Positions 1 to 5,515 of a stretch of 5,846 nucleotides of DNA are shown here, one piece after another. The stretch comes from an archaeon (GTDB lineage Archaea > Asgardarchaeota > Hermodarchaeia > Hermodarchaeales > Hermodarchaeaceae). A program made the translations under genes and the position numbers. Below the pieces are notes generated by a model, which saw only the letters and a program-made list of their open reading frames with translations, had not been told where the DNA came from and did not search any database. Position 1 is the stretch's first letter. Every line of letters begins with the position of its first letter. The stretch is taken from the NCBI GenBank assembly GCA_016550405.1, contig JABXGX010000284.1, positions 1 through 5,846 of the forward strand, given 5' to 3'.

Positions 1-509
1 GCGAGAGCCGCATCTGCTCCATCATCGGTTTCCATCGTATAGGTACCACCAACTGGTAGGAGAGCAACATCAATTGACCCAAGTTCTTTCATTTCCGAGA
101 TAAAATCAGTATCACCGGCATGGTAGATGTGTTTGCCTTCAATGTTGATGATGTAACCAACACCCAATCCTTTGGGGTGATATGGGTTTCCTGGGGAGCG
201 GAAGCGCGTTTCATTATATGCTTCAACGGCTCGTATCGTTACATCGTCAATCACTTTTTCTTCTCCAGGCTTTAGAGCATGCACGGTGCCACCAATTTTT
301 TCATGACAATTTTGGGGGGCAATAACTACGGTGTTATCTGTACGAACTGCCTTGATTTTCTTGGGATCACAATGATCAGTATGACTGTGTGTTGAGAGTA
401 TGATATCAGCGGGTTCTTTGGGTTTGGCATGTTCTTCCAGGTCGACATAGATGATCTTTGTATCGGATTTGATTTGGAAGCTAGCGTGAGCTAGCCATTT
501 TATGGTCAC
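1..509 (-). CDS. Metallo-beta-lactamase-fold metal-dependent hydrolase (UPF0173-like), C-terminus cut by window edge
   Basis: I see 169 residues read leftwards, open to the window edge. The N-terminus (TIKWLAHASFQI) matches the usual opening of UPF0173/YcfQ-like MBL hydrolases. The metal motif THSHTDHCD lies at residues 40-48 (H41, H43, D45, H46 as ligands), a later HAGDTD at 130-135 should provide the next histidine and the bridging aspartate, and LPVGGTYTM at 151-159 is the family's signature near the active site. The family is a cytoplasmic, probably di-zinc hydrolase; the true substrate is unknown, so none is assigned. The start is uncertain: GTG at 509 gives the best family fit, but in-frame TTG at 515 and GTG at 524 are possible and no Shine-Dalgarno is visible. 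Roughly the last quarter of the protein is missing. It diverges from the flavin reductase-like gene. Confidence 0.9.
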   Translation of the reverse strand, partial: MTIKWLAHASFQIKSDTKIIYVDLEEHAKPKEPADIILSTHSHTDHCDPKKIKAVRTDNTVVIAPQNCHEKIGGTVHALKPGEEKVIDDVTIRAVEAYNETRFRSPGNPYHPKGLGVGYIINIEGKHIYHAGDTDFISEMKELGSIDVALLPVGGTYTMETDDGADAAL

Positions 510-548
510 TGTCAATTGAACCACGCAGATTGTAGAGGGAAGTAGAGC

Positions 549-556
549 TATTAAAA
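549..556 (-). promoter_or_regulatory. Possible TATA box for the MBL hydrolase gene
   Basis: On the minus strand the element reads TTTTAATA. Its centre lies about 26 bases from position 526, so transcription would begin just ahead of the candidate GTG at 524 and close to the TTG at 515 and GTG at 509. That would give a leaderless or very short-leader message, in line with the absence of a Shine-Dalgarno. It is a position-and-composition call only. Confidence 0.35.
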
Positions 557-567
557 TCCTGAGTAAA

Positions 568-597
568 TCGCCTAGTAAGGTCTCTACGAGTAGGCGA
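568..597. repeat. Imperfect hairpin / inverted repeat between divergent genes
   Basis: TCGCCTA (568-574) is the exact reverse complement of TAGGCGA (591-597). Inside these arms GTA (575-577) can pair with TAC (585-587), leaving a 3-base bulge and a 7-base loop. It lies upstream of both the hydrolase and the flavin reductase-like gene. It could be a regulator binding site or a transcribed hairpin; no T-run follows on either strand, so it does not look like a terminator. Confidence 0.4.
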
Positions 598-621
598 CAC
601 CTAGTTAGTGGTATGCCTTTT

Positions 622-642
622 TATGGAGTAAAATATTCCATA
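622..642 (+). promoter_or_regulatory. Operator-like dyad overlapping a candidate TATA box of the flavin reductase-like gene
   Basis: The arms TATGGAGTA (622-630) and TATTCCATA (634-642) are inverted repeats matching at 8 of 9 positions around a 3-base AAA centre. The centre of the dyad, TAAAATAT (629-636), also looks like an archaeal TATA box and would place a start site near 658, giving a leader of about 44 bases to the ATG at 702. A dimeric regulator bound here would block TBP/TFB, so repression is the natural inference. No regulator is identified for it. Confidence 0.45.
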
Positions 643-701
643 CCAAGCCAACGAAGCTAAGTATCTGTAAAGCTTTGAATCGTATTGGAAGTTGTTCAAA
701 A

Positions 702-1268
702 ATGCCTGAAGGCCCAGAAAAAGTAACGGTTCCCTTGGATCAATCATTATACCTGCTGCACCCATACAATGCGACGATGGTTTCATCAAAAACCAAAGAT
801 GGTCAAAACAATGTCTTGACAATTGCTTGGATTATCCCAACCAGTGTTAAGCCTCCGCTTATAGCAATGAGTATTCGAAAAGAACGTTTCTCTTACAAAA
901 TAATCCAAGAGACGGGAGAATTTGTTGTAAATATTCCGACCTTTGATATGGCGGAGAAGGTCATGCGGACAGGACGGATTAGCGGAAAAGACATCGACAA
1001 GTTTGCGGAGTTTGAACTCACTCCCCGAAAGGCAAAGATGGTGTCCGCACCTCTTATTGAAGAGTGTATCGCACACCTTGAATGTAAGGTGTGGAAAACC
1101 ATTGAAACTGGTGACCATGATATCATCATTGGTGAAATTATGGCCGCGCATGTTCTAGAAGGATATTTCTCGAAAACATGGGATATCACGAAATTCCGTC
1201 CAGCACAACATACGGGGAAGCAGTTCTTTACGACCTGCAGCCTCGAAGCCATCGAAATTAAATTCTAA
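702..1268 (+). CDS. Flavin reductase-like, FMN-binding split-barrel protein
   Basis: This is a 188-residue protein, a usual length for the flavoredoxin/flavin reductase-like family. Such proteins bind FMN in a split beta-barrel, usually as dimers, and pass electrons from NAD(P)H or a redox partner; which acceptor applies here cannot be read. Visible features are the N-terminal barrel with YNATMVSSKTKDGQNN (22-37) followed by TIAWIIPTSVKPPLIAMSI (40-58) and FVVNIP (74-79), the middle GRISGKDIDKF segment (91-101), ECIAHLECKV (121-130), and DHDIIIGEI (138-146), the latter typical of the flavin/phosphate-binding part. I chose ATG 702 because the family match begins soon after it; an in-frame TTG at 675 would add nine residues. 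The gene appears to have its own promoter with an operator-like dyad upstream. A role in redox or oxidative-stress handling is inference. Confidence 0.88.
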   Translation: MPEGPEKVTVPLDQSLYLLHPYNATMVSSKTKDGQNNVLTIAWIIPTSVKPPLIAMSIRKERFSYKIIQETGEFVVNIPTFDMAEKVMRTGRISGKDIDKFAEFELTPRKAKMVSAPLIEECIAHLECKVWKTIETGDHDIIIGEIMAAHVLEGYFSKTWDITKFRPAQHTGKQFFTTCSLEAIEIKF

Positions 1269-1340
1269 CCTACGCTAAATACCCACAATATTTCCACTCC
1301 AATCCGTGTATGTAGCCAATGAACACTGACTCGTGATAAT

Positions 1341-1592
1341 ATGAATGAGAAAAAAGAACCGAAACCATTCAGTCGAAAATCTCGCGTATATGCAAGTCTA
1401 ATCTTCTTAATTGCCTTTGTAGTTATCGCGGTGATTTGGATAATCGTTTTTGGTCCCACACAACAACCTTCTGAGAATCTCATTGCTTTACTCATTCTCT
1501 TTCTGGTCTTTGGCGGGTTAGCGGTTCTTCCTTGGCTTCCTCTGCTTTTTCCCCGGGAGCCTCCCGGCGGAGTCCCTTATGAAGACCTTTAG
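1341..1592 (+). CDS. Small two-helix membrane protein of unknown function
   Basis: An 83-residue product begins with a basic, charged stretch (MNEKKEPKPFSRKSR) that should remain in the cytoplasm. It has two strongly hydrophobic segments at about 17-38 and 47-70 joined by a short polar turn (GPTQQPSEN), and a proline-rich tail PREPPGGVPYEDL. Both termini are predicted cytoplasmic. I do not recognise a family. The two clean hydrophobic blocks with the positive-inside pattern support it as a real gene. It starts 72 bases after the flavin reductase-like gene, so read-through co-expression is possible; CAATATTT around 1286-1294 could also be a separate TATA element. No Shine-Dalgarno is evident. 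Its end faces the end of the padR-type gene 32 bases away. Confidence 0.65.
   Translation: MNEKKEPKPFSRKSRVYASLIFLIAFVVIAVIWIIVFGPTQQPSENLIALLILFLVFGGLAVLPWLPLLFPREPPGGVPYEDL
1554..1568. repeat. Perfect 7-base inverted repeat with 1-base centre, GC-rich
   Basis: CCGGGAG (1554-1560) and CTCCCGG (1562-1568) are exact reverse complements around a single C. The repeat lies inside the 3' end of the small membrane protein gene, over the codons for its proline/glycine-rich tail. On the minus strand the downstream run is A-rich, and on the plus strand no T-run follows, so it lacks terminator form. It may reflect only the codons for PREPPGG. Confidence 0.4.
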
Positions 1593-1600
1593 GTTGTTTC

Positions 1601-1605
1601 AAAAA
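1601..1605 (-). terminator. Possible short T-run terminator of the padR-type gene
   Basis: On the minus strand a TTTTT run occurs about 20 bases past the padR-type stop codon, inside the 32-base gap between the convergent genes. Archaeal RNA polymerase can terminate at U-runs without a hairpin, but five T is weak evidence. Confidence 0.2.
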
Positions 1606-1624
1606 TCAAGAAAGTCTATAATCT

Positions 1625-2110
1625 CTAAAGCTTGGACTCTTGGAGCTCTAATTTTGCTAAGTCCTTTTCCACTTCTTGGAGCGAGTCTTTCAGGGTATCT
1701 CTTATTTGAATTAGAAAGGCTTTCCTCTCTTCAGGTTCGAGCTGCTCTAAGAGTAGACGAGGCATCTGTTGAAATGGACGCACTGCCGCTGTGCTCATCA
1801 TTTGGGAAATCATTCGAACCATGTGCGTGACTTGTTCTTTCAAGTAGGTCCTTCCGGCTTGTGTAATTGAGTATATGGTTCGTTCTACTTCACCTTTGTA
1901 TTCTTTCTTACTGGAGACAAAGCGTTGTTCTTCAAGATCGCTTAGTGTGTTATAGAGAAGAGAGTGGGAAGGAACCCAAGCGCCGTTAGTTGAGTCTTCG
2001 ATCTGTTTCATAAGTTGATAACCATGCATGGGTTCGTCGTTGAGCATTCGAAGTATTGATATGCGTAGGAGTACGCCCTTTGGTCGTTGAAAGAATGGCG
2101 GAAACGCCAT
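1625..2110 (-). CDS. PadR-family transcriptional regulator
   Basis: This 161-residue protein has the PadR layout. A winged helix-turn-helix spans about 11-90: ISILRMLNDEPMHGYQLMKQIED (17-39) contains the family HGYxL motif, WVPSHSLLYNTLSDLEEQRFV (45-65) is the recognition helix region, and ERTIYSITQAGRTYL (76-90) is the wing and the following helix. A long charged helical tail (about 91-161) should give the dimerisation coiled coil. The common SPGxIYPxL version of the recognition motif is here PSHSLLYNTL. PadR proteins are dimeric repressors that often release DNA on binding hydrophobic or phenolic ligands and commonly control a neighbouring exporter. It is divergent from the ABC exporter, so control of that operon and of itself is the likely role; the ligand cannot be inferred. 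The ATG at 2110 lies at leaderless distance from a TATA element. Confidence 0.92.
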   Translation of the reverse strand: MAFPPFFQRPKGVLLRISILRMLNDEPMHGYQLMKQIEDSTNGAWVPSHSLLYNTLSDLEEQRFVSSKKEYKGEVERTIYSITQAGRTYLKEQVTHMVRMISQMMSTAAVRPFQQMPRLLLEQLEPEERKAFLIQIRDTLKDSLQEVEKDLAKLELQESKL

Positions 2111-2119
2111 GTCTTTTAA

Positions 2120-2155
2120 TGAATTACGAAAGCTTATATATGTTTGTTAATTTCA
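2120..2155. promoter_or_regulatory. Candidate PadR operator: inverted repeat flanking the shared TATA element
   Basis: TGAATTA (2120-2126) and TAATTTCA (2148-2155) are inverted repeats apart from one extra T, and they flank the TATATA core at about equal distances. The classic PadR ATGT-N8-ACAT arrangement is not seen in this intergenic region. The site is supported only by symmetry and its location between a regulator and its presumed target, in strongly A/T-rich DNA where such arms arise by chance. Confidence 0.3.
2133..2142 (-). promoter_or_regulatory. TATA box of the padR-type gene, possibly also used on the plus strand
   Basis: The minus strand reads CATATATAAG. Its centre is about 27 bases upstream of the ATG at 2110, the spacing at which an archaeal start site would fall on the A of the start codon, so a leaderless padR transcript is predicted. 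The core is nearly symmetrical. Read on the plus strand it follows a purine-rich CGAAAG that could act as a TFB recognition element, with a start site near 2163 for the exporter operon. Confidence 0.55.
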
Positions 2156-2168
2156 TGTTTTTTAGAAT

Positions 2169-2178
2169 CATAAATACG
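2169..2178 (+). promoter_or_regulatory. Alternative TATA element for the ABC exporter operon
   Basis: CATAAATACG would put a start site near 2200, only a few bases ahead of ATG 2205, giving an almost leaderless message. If this is the true promoter the GTG at 2184 would not be transcribed. It competes with the plus-strand reading of the element near 2137; sequence alone does not settle which is used. Confidence 0.3.
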
Positions 2179-2204
2179 TACAAGTGAGAACTCCACGCAA
2201 ATAT

Positions 2205-2990
2205 ATGGTGTTAACCTTGACCCAATTAGAACAACCCACCGACGATTCTCTAACTGCACTTTTTGACTACCAATCTCGGACTTCAAAATATATTATCGAA
2301 GCCATCGACTTATGGAAAACATATCAGATGGGCACCGTCGAAGTCAATGCCGTTCGGGGGATAAACCTTCAGGTTCACCGAGGTGAGTTTCTTGTAATCT
2401 TAGGCGTATCTGGGAGCGGTAAATCCACCCTCCTACACCTACTTGGAGCATTAGACCAGCCTACAAGCGGAAAAGTCTACGTCGAAGGCTTGGATCTCTC
2501 CACTCTTGATCACAATAAGCTCGCTGATGTCCGATTACGTCGGGTTGGATTTGTGTTCCAATTTTTCAACCTAATGCCCCAACTAACAGCCCAAGGGAAT
2601 GTCGAATTGCCCCTCAAATTTGCTGATGTTCCATCTGCAACAGCACATGAACGTGCCCGTGACCTTCTCACCCGGGTCGGTCTAGGCGAACGGCGTGAAC
2701 ATGTACCTTCGGAGTTGAGCGGGGGGGAGCAACAGCGTGTAGCTATTGCAAGAGCCCTTGCGAATAACCCGCGGATCATCCTAGCAGATGAACCCACAGG
2801 AAACCTTGACACAAAAACTGGAGCCGAAATCATCACTTTACTTCGTCAGTTAAATAGAACTCAAGGGCTCACCTTTATTGTCGTCGGACACGATACACGG
2901 CTCACTACCGTTGCGGATCGCGTCATCGAAATGCGCGATGGAGAATTTTTTGAAGAGCGAGCCGGTGGTAAACTGGAGGGGATTCAATGA
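2205..2990 (+). CDS. ABC exporter ATP-binding protein, MacB/LolD type
   Basis: From ATG 2205 the product has 261 residues. All ABC ATPase motifs are intact: Walker A GVSGSGKST (67-75), Q-loop glutamine 119 in FVFQFFNLMP, signature LSGGEQQ (171-177), Walker B IILADE (191-196) with the catalytic glutamate, D-loop NLD (200-202) and the switch histidine 229. The DLWKTYQMGTVEVNAVRGI start of the domain and DEPTGNLD are hallmarks of the MacB/LolD/FtsE group, which power permeases of the FtsX fold from the cytoplasmic face. About 30 residues before the domain are extra relative to typical 220-230-residue members and are of unknown role. An in-frame GTG at 2184 would add seven more; neither start has a Shine-Dalgarno. 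Its stop overlaps the permease start, so the two subunits are translationally coupled. The divergent PadR gene probably regulates it. Substrate unknown. Confidence 0.93.
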   Translation: MVLTLTQLEQPTDDSLTALFDYQSRTSKYIIEAIDLWKTYQMGTVEVNAVRGINLQVHRGEFLVILGVSGSGKSTLLHLLGALDQPTSGKVYVEGLDLSTLDHNKLADVRLRRVGFVFQFFNLMPQLTAQGNVELPLKFADVPSATAHERARDLLTRVGLGERREHVPSELSGGEQQRVAIARALANNPRIILADEPTGNLDTKTGAEIITLLRQLNRTQGLTFIVVGHDTRLTTVADRVIEMRDGEFFEERAGGKLEGIQ

Positions 2991-4258
2991 AATTCCGCAA
3001 CATTCTCGGTTTATCATTCACAAACATGAGGCGGCGAAAAACCCGAACCGCTCTTACTACTTTAGGCATTATTGTTGGTATTATGGCAGTTGTTTCGATT
3101 TCTGCTCTGAGTGGTGGTTTTGAAGCCCAAGTTAATACTCAATTGATGCAAGGATTAGACATGGACATTCTTACAGTATTACCAGGTGGCGGAATTCTGG
3201 GAGGGGGTGGACTGACTTCATTCAACATCAATGATACGTATACCATACAAAACATTACAGGAGTCGAGGCCACATTACCGTTCTCCCAATCGGGGATTAC
3301 TGTGTATAATGAAACAGGTGGAACACTTGATACACGACTGGTTGGCGTTAACTTCACCAACTTGGAAGCAACGTATGGTCACCGAGTTACCTTCTCGAGT
3401 GGTGACTACCCTGACCCCACGGACAATGAATCCATTGTCATTGGATACCTGCAAGACCCGATCGCTAGTGCTGGAGATAATGTTACCATCGAAGTTTTAG
3501 TTCGCGTGGGCCTCGGTTTTGCCTTCCTTAACTACTCCTTTATCGTAAGTGGCGTTTTGGATGAACTTGGATCAACTGGAATGCTTCCCTTTGATCGATC
3601 TGTCTTCATGCCGCTTGACACCTATCAGGCTATTTTTAGCACAGAAAACATTGATAGCATCTTAGTTCGAATTGTAGACCCCAATATAGCAGATACTGTT
3701 GCTGATGAAATCAGCGAGGCCTTCGCGGACCAAGTCTACGTCATCGTTCCCACGGCTATTATTGACACGGTTTCGGGTGTCTTTGATATCATCGAAGTCT
3801 TTCTTCTGGCAATTGCCTCAATTGCGCTTCTTGTTGCCGGAATCTCCATTCTCAATATCATGCTCGTTTCCGTCATGGAGCGAACCCGCGAGATTGGTAT
3901 TATGAAAGCGCTCGGAGCCAAGGACCGAACTATTCTCAGCCAATTCCTCTCGGAAGCCGTGCTACTCGGAGTCATCGGAGGAGTGGTTGGAATCGTCATC
4001 GGATTCTTCCTCGCCTATGGAATGGGGCTCATGCTCCCTGCTTTGTTCAGTGGAGGATTTAGCTCAGACTTCGGAGGTAATGGCGGTGGGTTTGGAGGAT
4101 TCGGTGGGAGCAGTACATTCACATTGGTTCCAGTCCTACCCCTTGAAACCATCCTCATCGCAATGGGCTTCGCCATCCTCGTTAGCGTTGTCTTTGCTCT
4201 TTACCCAGCACGTCAGGCTGCTAAACTGGATCCCGTAAAAGCACTCCGTTATGAGTAG
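2987..4258 (+). CDS. ABC exporter permease, FtsX/MacB family
   Basis: The 423-residue protein has the MacB plan: an N-terminal cytoplasmic helix, TM1 at about 22-42, a large extracytoplasmic domain (about 43-265), TM2 at 270-295, a cytoplasmic coupling segment ERTREIGIMKALGAKDRTI (298-316), TM3 at about 322-350 and TM4 at 386-408, ending LDPVKALRYE, the common FtsX-family end. A dimer should pair with two copies of the upstream ATPase and act as a mechanotransmission exporter rather than a simple channel. Its ATG lies inside an ATGA overlap with the ATPase stop. Odd points are seven N-X-S/T sequons, all in the ectodomain, a glycine run at 67-75, and a Gly/Phe/Ser-rich insert at 355-376 in the outer TM3-TM4 loop. 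No outer-membrane channel partner is encoded nearby, as expected for an archaeon. The exported substrate could be a peptide, lipid or drug; no evidence favours one. Confidence 0.92.
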   Translation: MKFRNILGLSFTNMRRRKTRTALTTLGIIVGIMAVVSISALSGGFEAQVNTQLMQGLDMDILTVLPGGGILGGGGLTSFNINDTYTIQNITGVEATLPFSQSGITVYNETGGTLDTRLVGVNFTNLEATYGHRVTFSSGDYPDPTDNESIVIGYLQDPIASAGDNVTIEVLVRVGLGFAFLNYSFIVSGVLDELGSTGMLPFDRSVFMPLDTYQAIFSTENIDSILVRIVDPNIADTVADEISEAFADQVYVIVPTAIIDTVSGVFDIIEVFLLAIASIALLVAGISILNIMLVSVMERTREIGIMKALGAKDRTILSQFLSEAVLLGVIGGVVGIVIGFFLAYGMGLMLPALFSGGFSSDFGGNGGGFGGFGGSSTFTLVPVLPLETILIAMGFAILVSVVFALYPARQAAKLDPVKALRYE

Positions 4259-4314
4259 CTTAAAAGCGTCTGTCTGCGCGCAACAAAGGGTAGCTAGAGC
4301 GCTATATGGATAGT

Positions 4315-4337
4315 ACCATTCAACGCAGAATGGTTTT
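4315..4337 (+). terminator. Hairpin followed by T-rich tail after the exporter operon
   Basis: ACCATTC (4315-4321) pairs exactly with GAATGGT (4328-4334), leaving a 6-base loop, and is followed directly by TTTA. It lies 57 bases past the permease stop. The shape suggests a terminator or RNA 3'-end hairpin; the T-run is short and archaeal termination seldom needs a hairpin, so an operator for the downstream gene is an alternative. Confidence 0.35.
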
Positions 4338-4345
4338 AGCGATTA

Positions 4346-4364
4346 TATTATAGTCACTATATTA
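4346..4364. promoter_or_regulatory. Operator-like dyad upstream of the SufR-like regulator gene
   Basis: TATTATAG (4346-4353) and CTATATTA (4357-4364) form an inverted repeat with one mismatch around TCA. It lies just upstream of the TATA element at 4377-4384, where a dimeric HTH protein could influence TFB/TBP recruitment. Autoregulation by the downstream regulator is the simple inference. A/T-rich composition makes chance symmetry likely enough to keep confidence low. Confidence 0.35.
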
Positions 4365-4376
4365 CATACATATTGA

Positions 4377-4384
4377 TTTAAATA
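4377..4384 (+). promoter_or_regulatory. TATA box of the SufR-like regulator gene
   Basis: TTTAAATA is centred about 26 bases before position 4407, giving a predicted leader of about 14 bases to the GTG at 4421. AGGT at 4409-4412, eight bases ahead of the GTG, is a weak four-base match to a Shine-Dalgarno and helps to choose that start. Confidence 0.45.
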
Positions 4385-4420
4385 GAAAAAGACTCCAGAG
4401 ACCTTTCAAGGTTCAGCGAC

Positions 4421-5080
4421 GTGACGTCACAAAGCAAGCTATCTCCAATAGTAACGGGGACACGCCGACTCATCCTTGAATCCTTGCTGCGAACCGATGC
4501 TAATGCCGTCACCCTTGCGGAAAATCTGGGAATCAATATCAGTGCGATTCGTGGTCATTTGGACGTCTTGGAACTCGCTGGGCTAATTACCTCAACCTAT
4601 CAACACGCAATACGTGGTCGACCAAAACGCCTCTACACCTTAAAACCATTAGCTTACACTTTGTTTCCAGCGCAAACGACGCTACTTCTTGAAGCCCTCT
4701 TCCAAGTTCTTGTTCGATCTTTGGATGCGAAAACAACCAGTAATCTCATTCGTCAAGTGGTAACCCAAGTATGGCAACAAATCCTCCCTAACACACCTAC
4801 AGGAAGTCTCCAAGATCGACTTGATAGAATCGTTGATGCATTAGATCAGTTTGGATTCTATGCCTCTCTGGACCAGACAGGGCAACAACAAGCCATTGTC
4901 ATTCACAACAATGTTTTCCAGTCAGCATTAGCTGTCCTTCCTGATGTGCTGGCAACTCGGTTTCATCGAGAGTTTTGGAATCGTTTGAGCCAGCTGTTAG
5001 ATGGCACTCGTGTTCAGTTCGAGGCAGCTGAGGCTCGCCAGCATACGTTTCGTGTTTTTGTTGAGGAGAGATGGGAGTAA
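4421..5080 (+). CDS. SufR-like (COG2345-type) winged-HTH transcriptional regulator lacking cluster cysteines
   Basis: The 219-residue protein opens with a winged HTH: TRRLILESLLRTDANAVTL (14-32), recognition region NISAIRGHLDVLELAGLI (39-56) and wing GRPKRLYTLKP (66-76). These are typical of the ArsR/DeoR-like SufR group. The C-terminal half also follows that group: DRIVDALDQFGFYASL (135-150), then VIHNNVFQSALAVLPDV (160-176), ending TFRVFVEE. In SufR this domain carries cysteines that hold an Fe-S cluster and sense iron or redox state. Here the protein has no cysteine at all; HNC is replaced by HNN (162-164) and the later cysteine positions are A, L or H. It should therefore sense something else or nothing. 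GTG 4421 is the start; it lies inside a 10-base palindrome. The next gene follows after six bases, so both are co-transcribed. The regulated target is unknown; family assignment rests on motif pattern. Confidence 0.75.
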   Translation: MTSQSKLSPIVTGTRRLILESLLRTDANAVTLAENLGINISAIRGHLDVLELAGLITSTYQHAIRGRPKRLYTLKPLAYTLFPAQTTLLLEALFQVLVRSLDAKTTSNLIRQVVTQVWQQILPNTPTGSLQDRLDRIVDALDQFGFYASLDQTGQQQAIVIHNNVFQSALAVLPDVLATRFHREFWNRLSQLLDGTRVQFEAAEARQHTFRVFVEERWE

Positions 5081-5086
5081 CGAATC

Positions 5087-5455
5087 ATGTCGTTAGGCAA
5101 AGTAAAAAAAAGCGCAATCAAAGACGAGAAAATTAGTGACCGCCTTCTTGAAATCGGGAAGGATTATTTAGCGGGCCGCACTCTGTCGGCCCTTACTCAG
5201 CTCTCCAATGTCGGTACACTTGAATTCTCTGATGCCTTCTATGTCCTCGATAGACTGGGACCCACTCTCATGCGGCGAGAGCAACGTCTCCTCTTAGACC
5301 TACTCACAGAAGTCGTAGTCCTCAGCCAGTGCGATGTGGGAATGGACAAGCGTGTCCTCCGAGACTACCTGAAAAAACGAATCCGAAATAGTGGGAGCTT
5401 TGGTGAATTCATCTTCCAAATCATCCAACAAGTGAATGGACTTCACCACACCTGA
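5087..5455 (+). CDS. Uncharacterised 122-residue helical protein co-transcribed with the HTH regulator
   Basis: I do not recognise a family. The protein is soluble in character, with no signal peptide or membrane segment. It has a basic N-terminus (MSLGKVKKSAIKDEK), then mostly predicted helices: SDRLLEIGKDYLAGRTLSAL (17-36), EFSDAFYVLDRLGPTLMRRE (46-65), QRLLLDLLTEVVVLSQCD (66-83), KRVLRDYLKKRIR (88-100) and FGEFIFQIIQQV (104-115). There is one cysteine, at 82, so no metal-cluster site of its own. The ATG lies six bases after the regulator stop, preceded by GGGAG at 5074-5078, a reasonable Shine-Dalgarno. This tight spacing suggests a functional link, perhaps a partner or effector of the regulator; that is inference. 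Codon use and the absence of stops over 122 codons support a real gene. Confidence 0.7.
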   Translation: MSLGKVKKSAIKDEKISDRLLEIGKDYLAGRTLSALTQLSNVGTLEFSDAFYVLDRLGPTLMRREQRLLLDLLTEVVVLSQCDVGMDKRVLRDYLKKRIRNSGSFGEFIFQIIQQVNGLHHT

Positions 5456-5515
5456 CCCGCAGCTGTTAGATAACAAAGTTAATGTTGCTACTTACCATTC
5501 TAATCCTGAAAATCG

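Noticed and set aside
601..822. Minus-strand open frame of 73 codons across the flavin reductase-like gene start
   Set aside because: It overlaps the spacer and the well-supported flavin reductase-like gene and its product shows no domain or membrane pattern.
1554..1568. GC-rich inverted repeat considered as an intrinsic terminator
   Set aside because: No T-run follows on either strand; the T-run is before it on the plus strand, and it lies within codons of the membrane protein.
1579..1830. Plus-strand frame of 83 codons overlapping the end of the small membrane protein and the padR-type gene
   Set aside because: Most of it is antisense to the clear PadR coding sequence; the hydrophobic start is a reflection of that gene's codons.
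2510..2836. Minus-strand frame of 108 codons within the ATPase gene
   Set aside because: It is antisense to the segment encoding the Q-loop through the Walker B/D-loop region, with an arginine/serine-rich product typical of a shadow frame.
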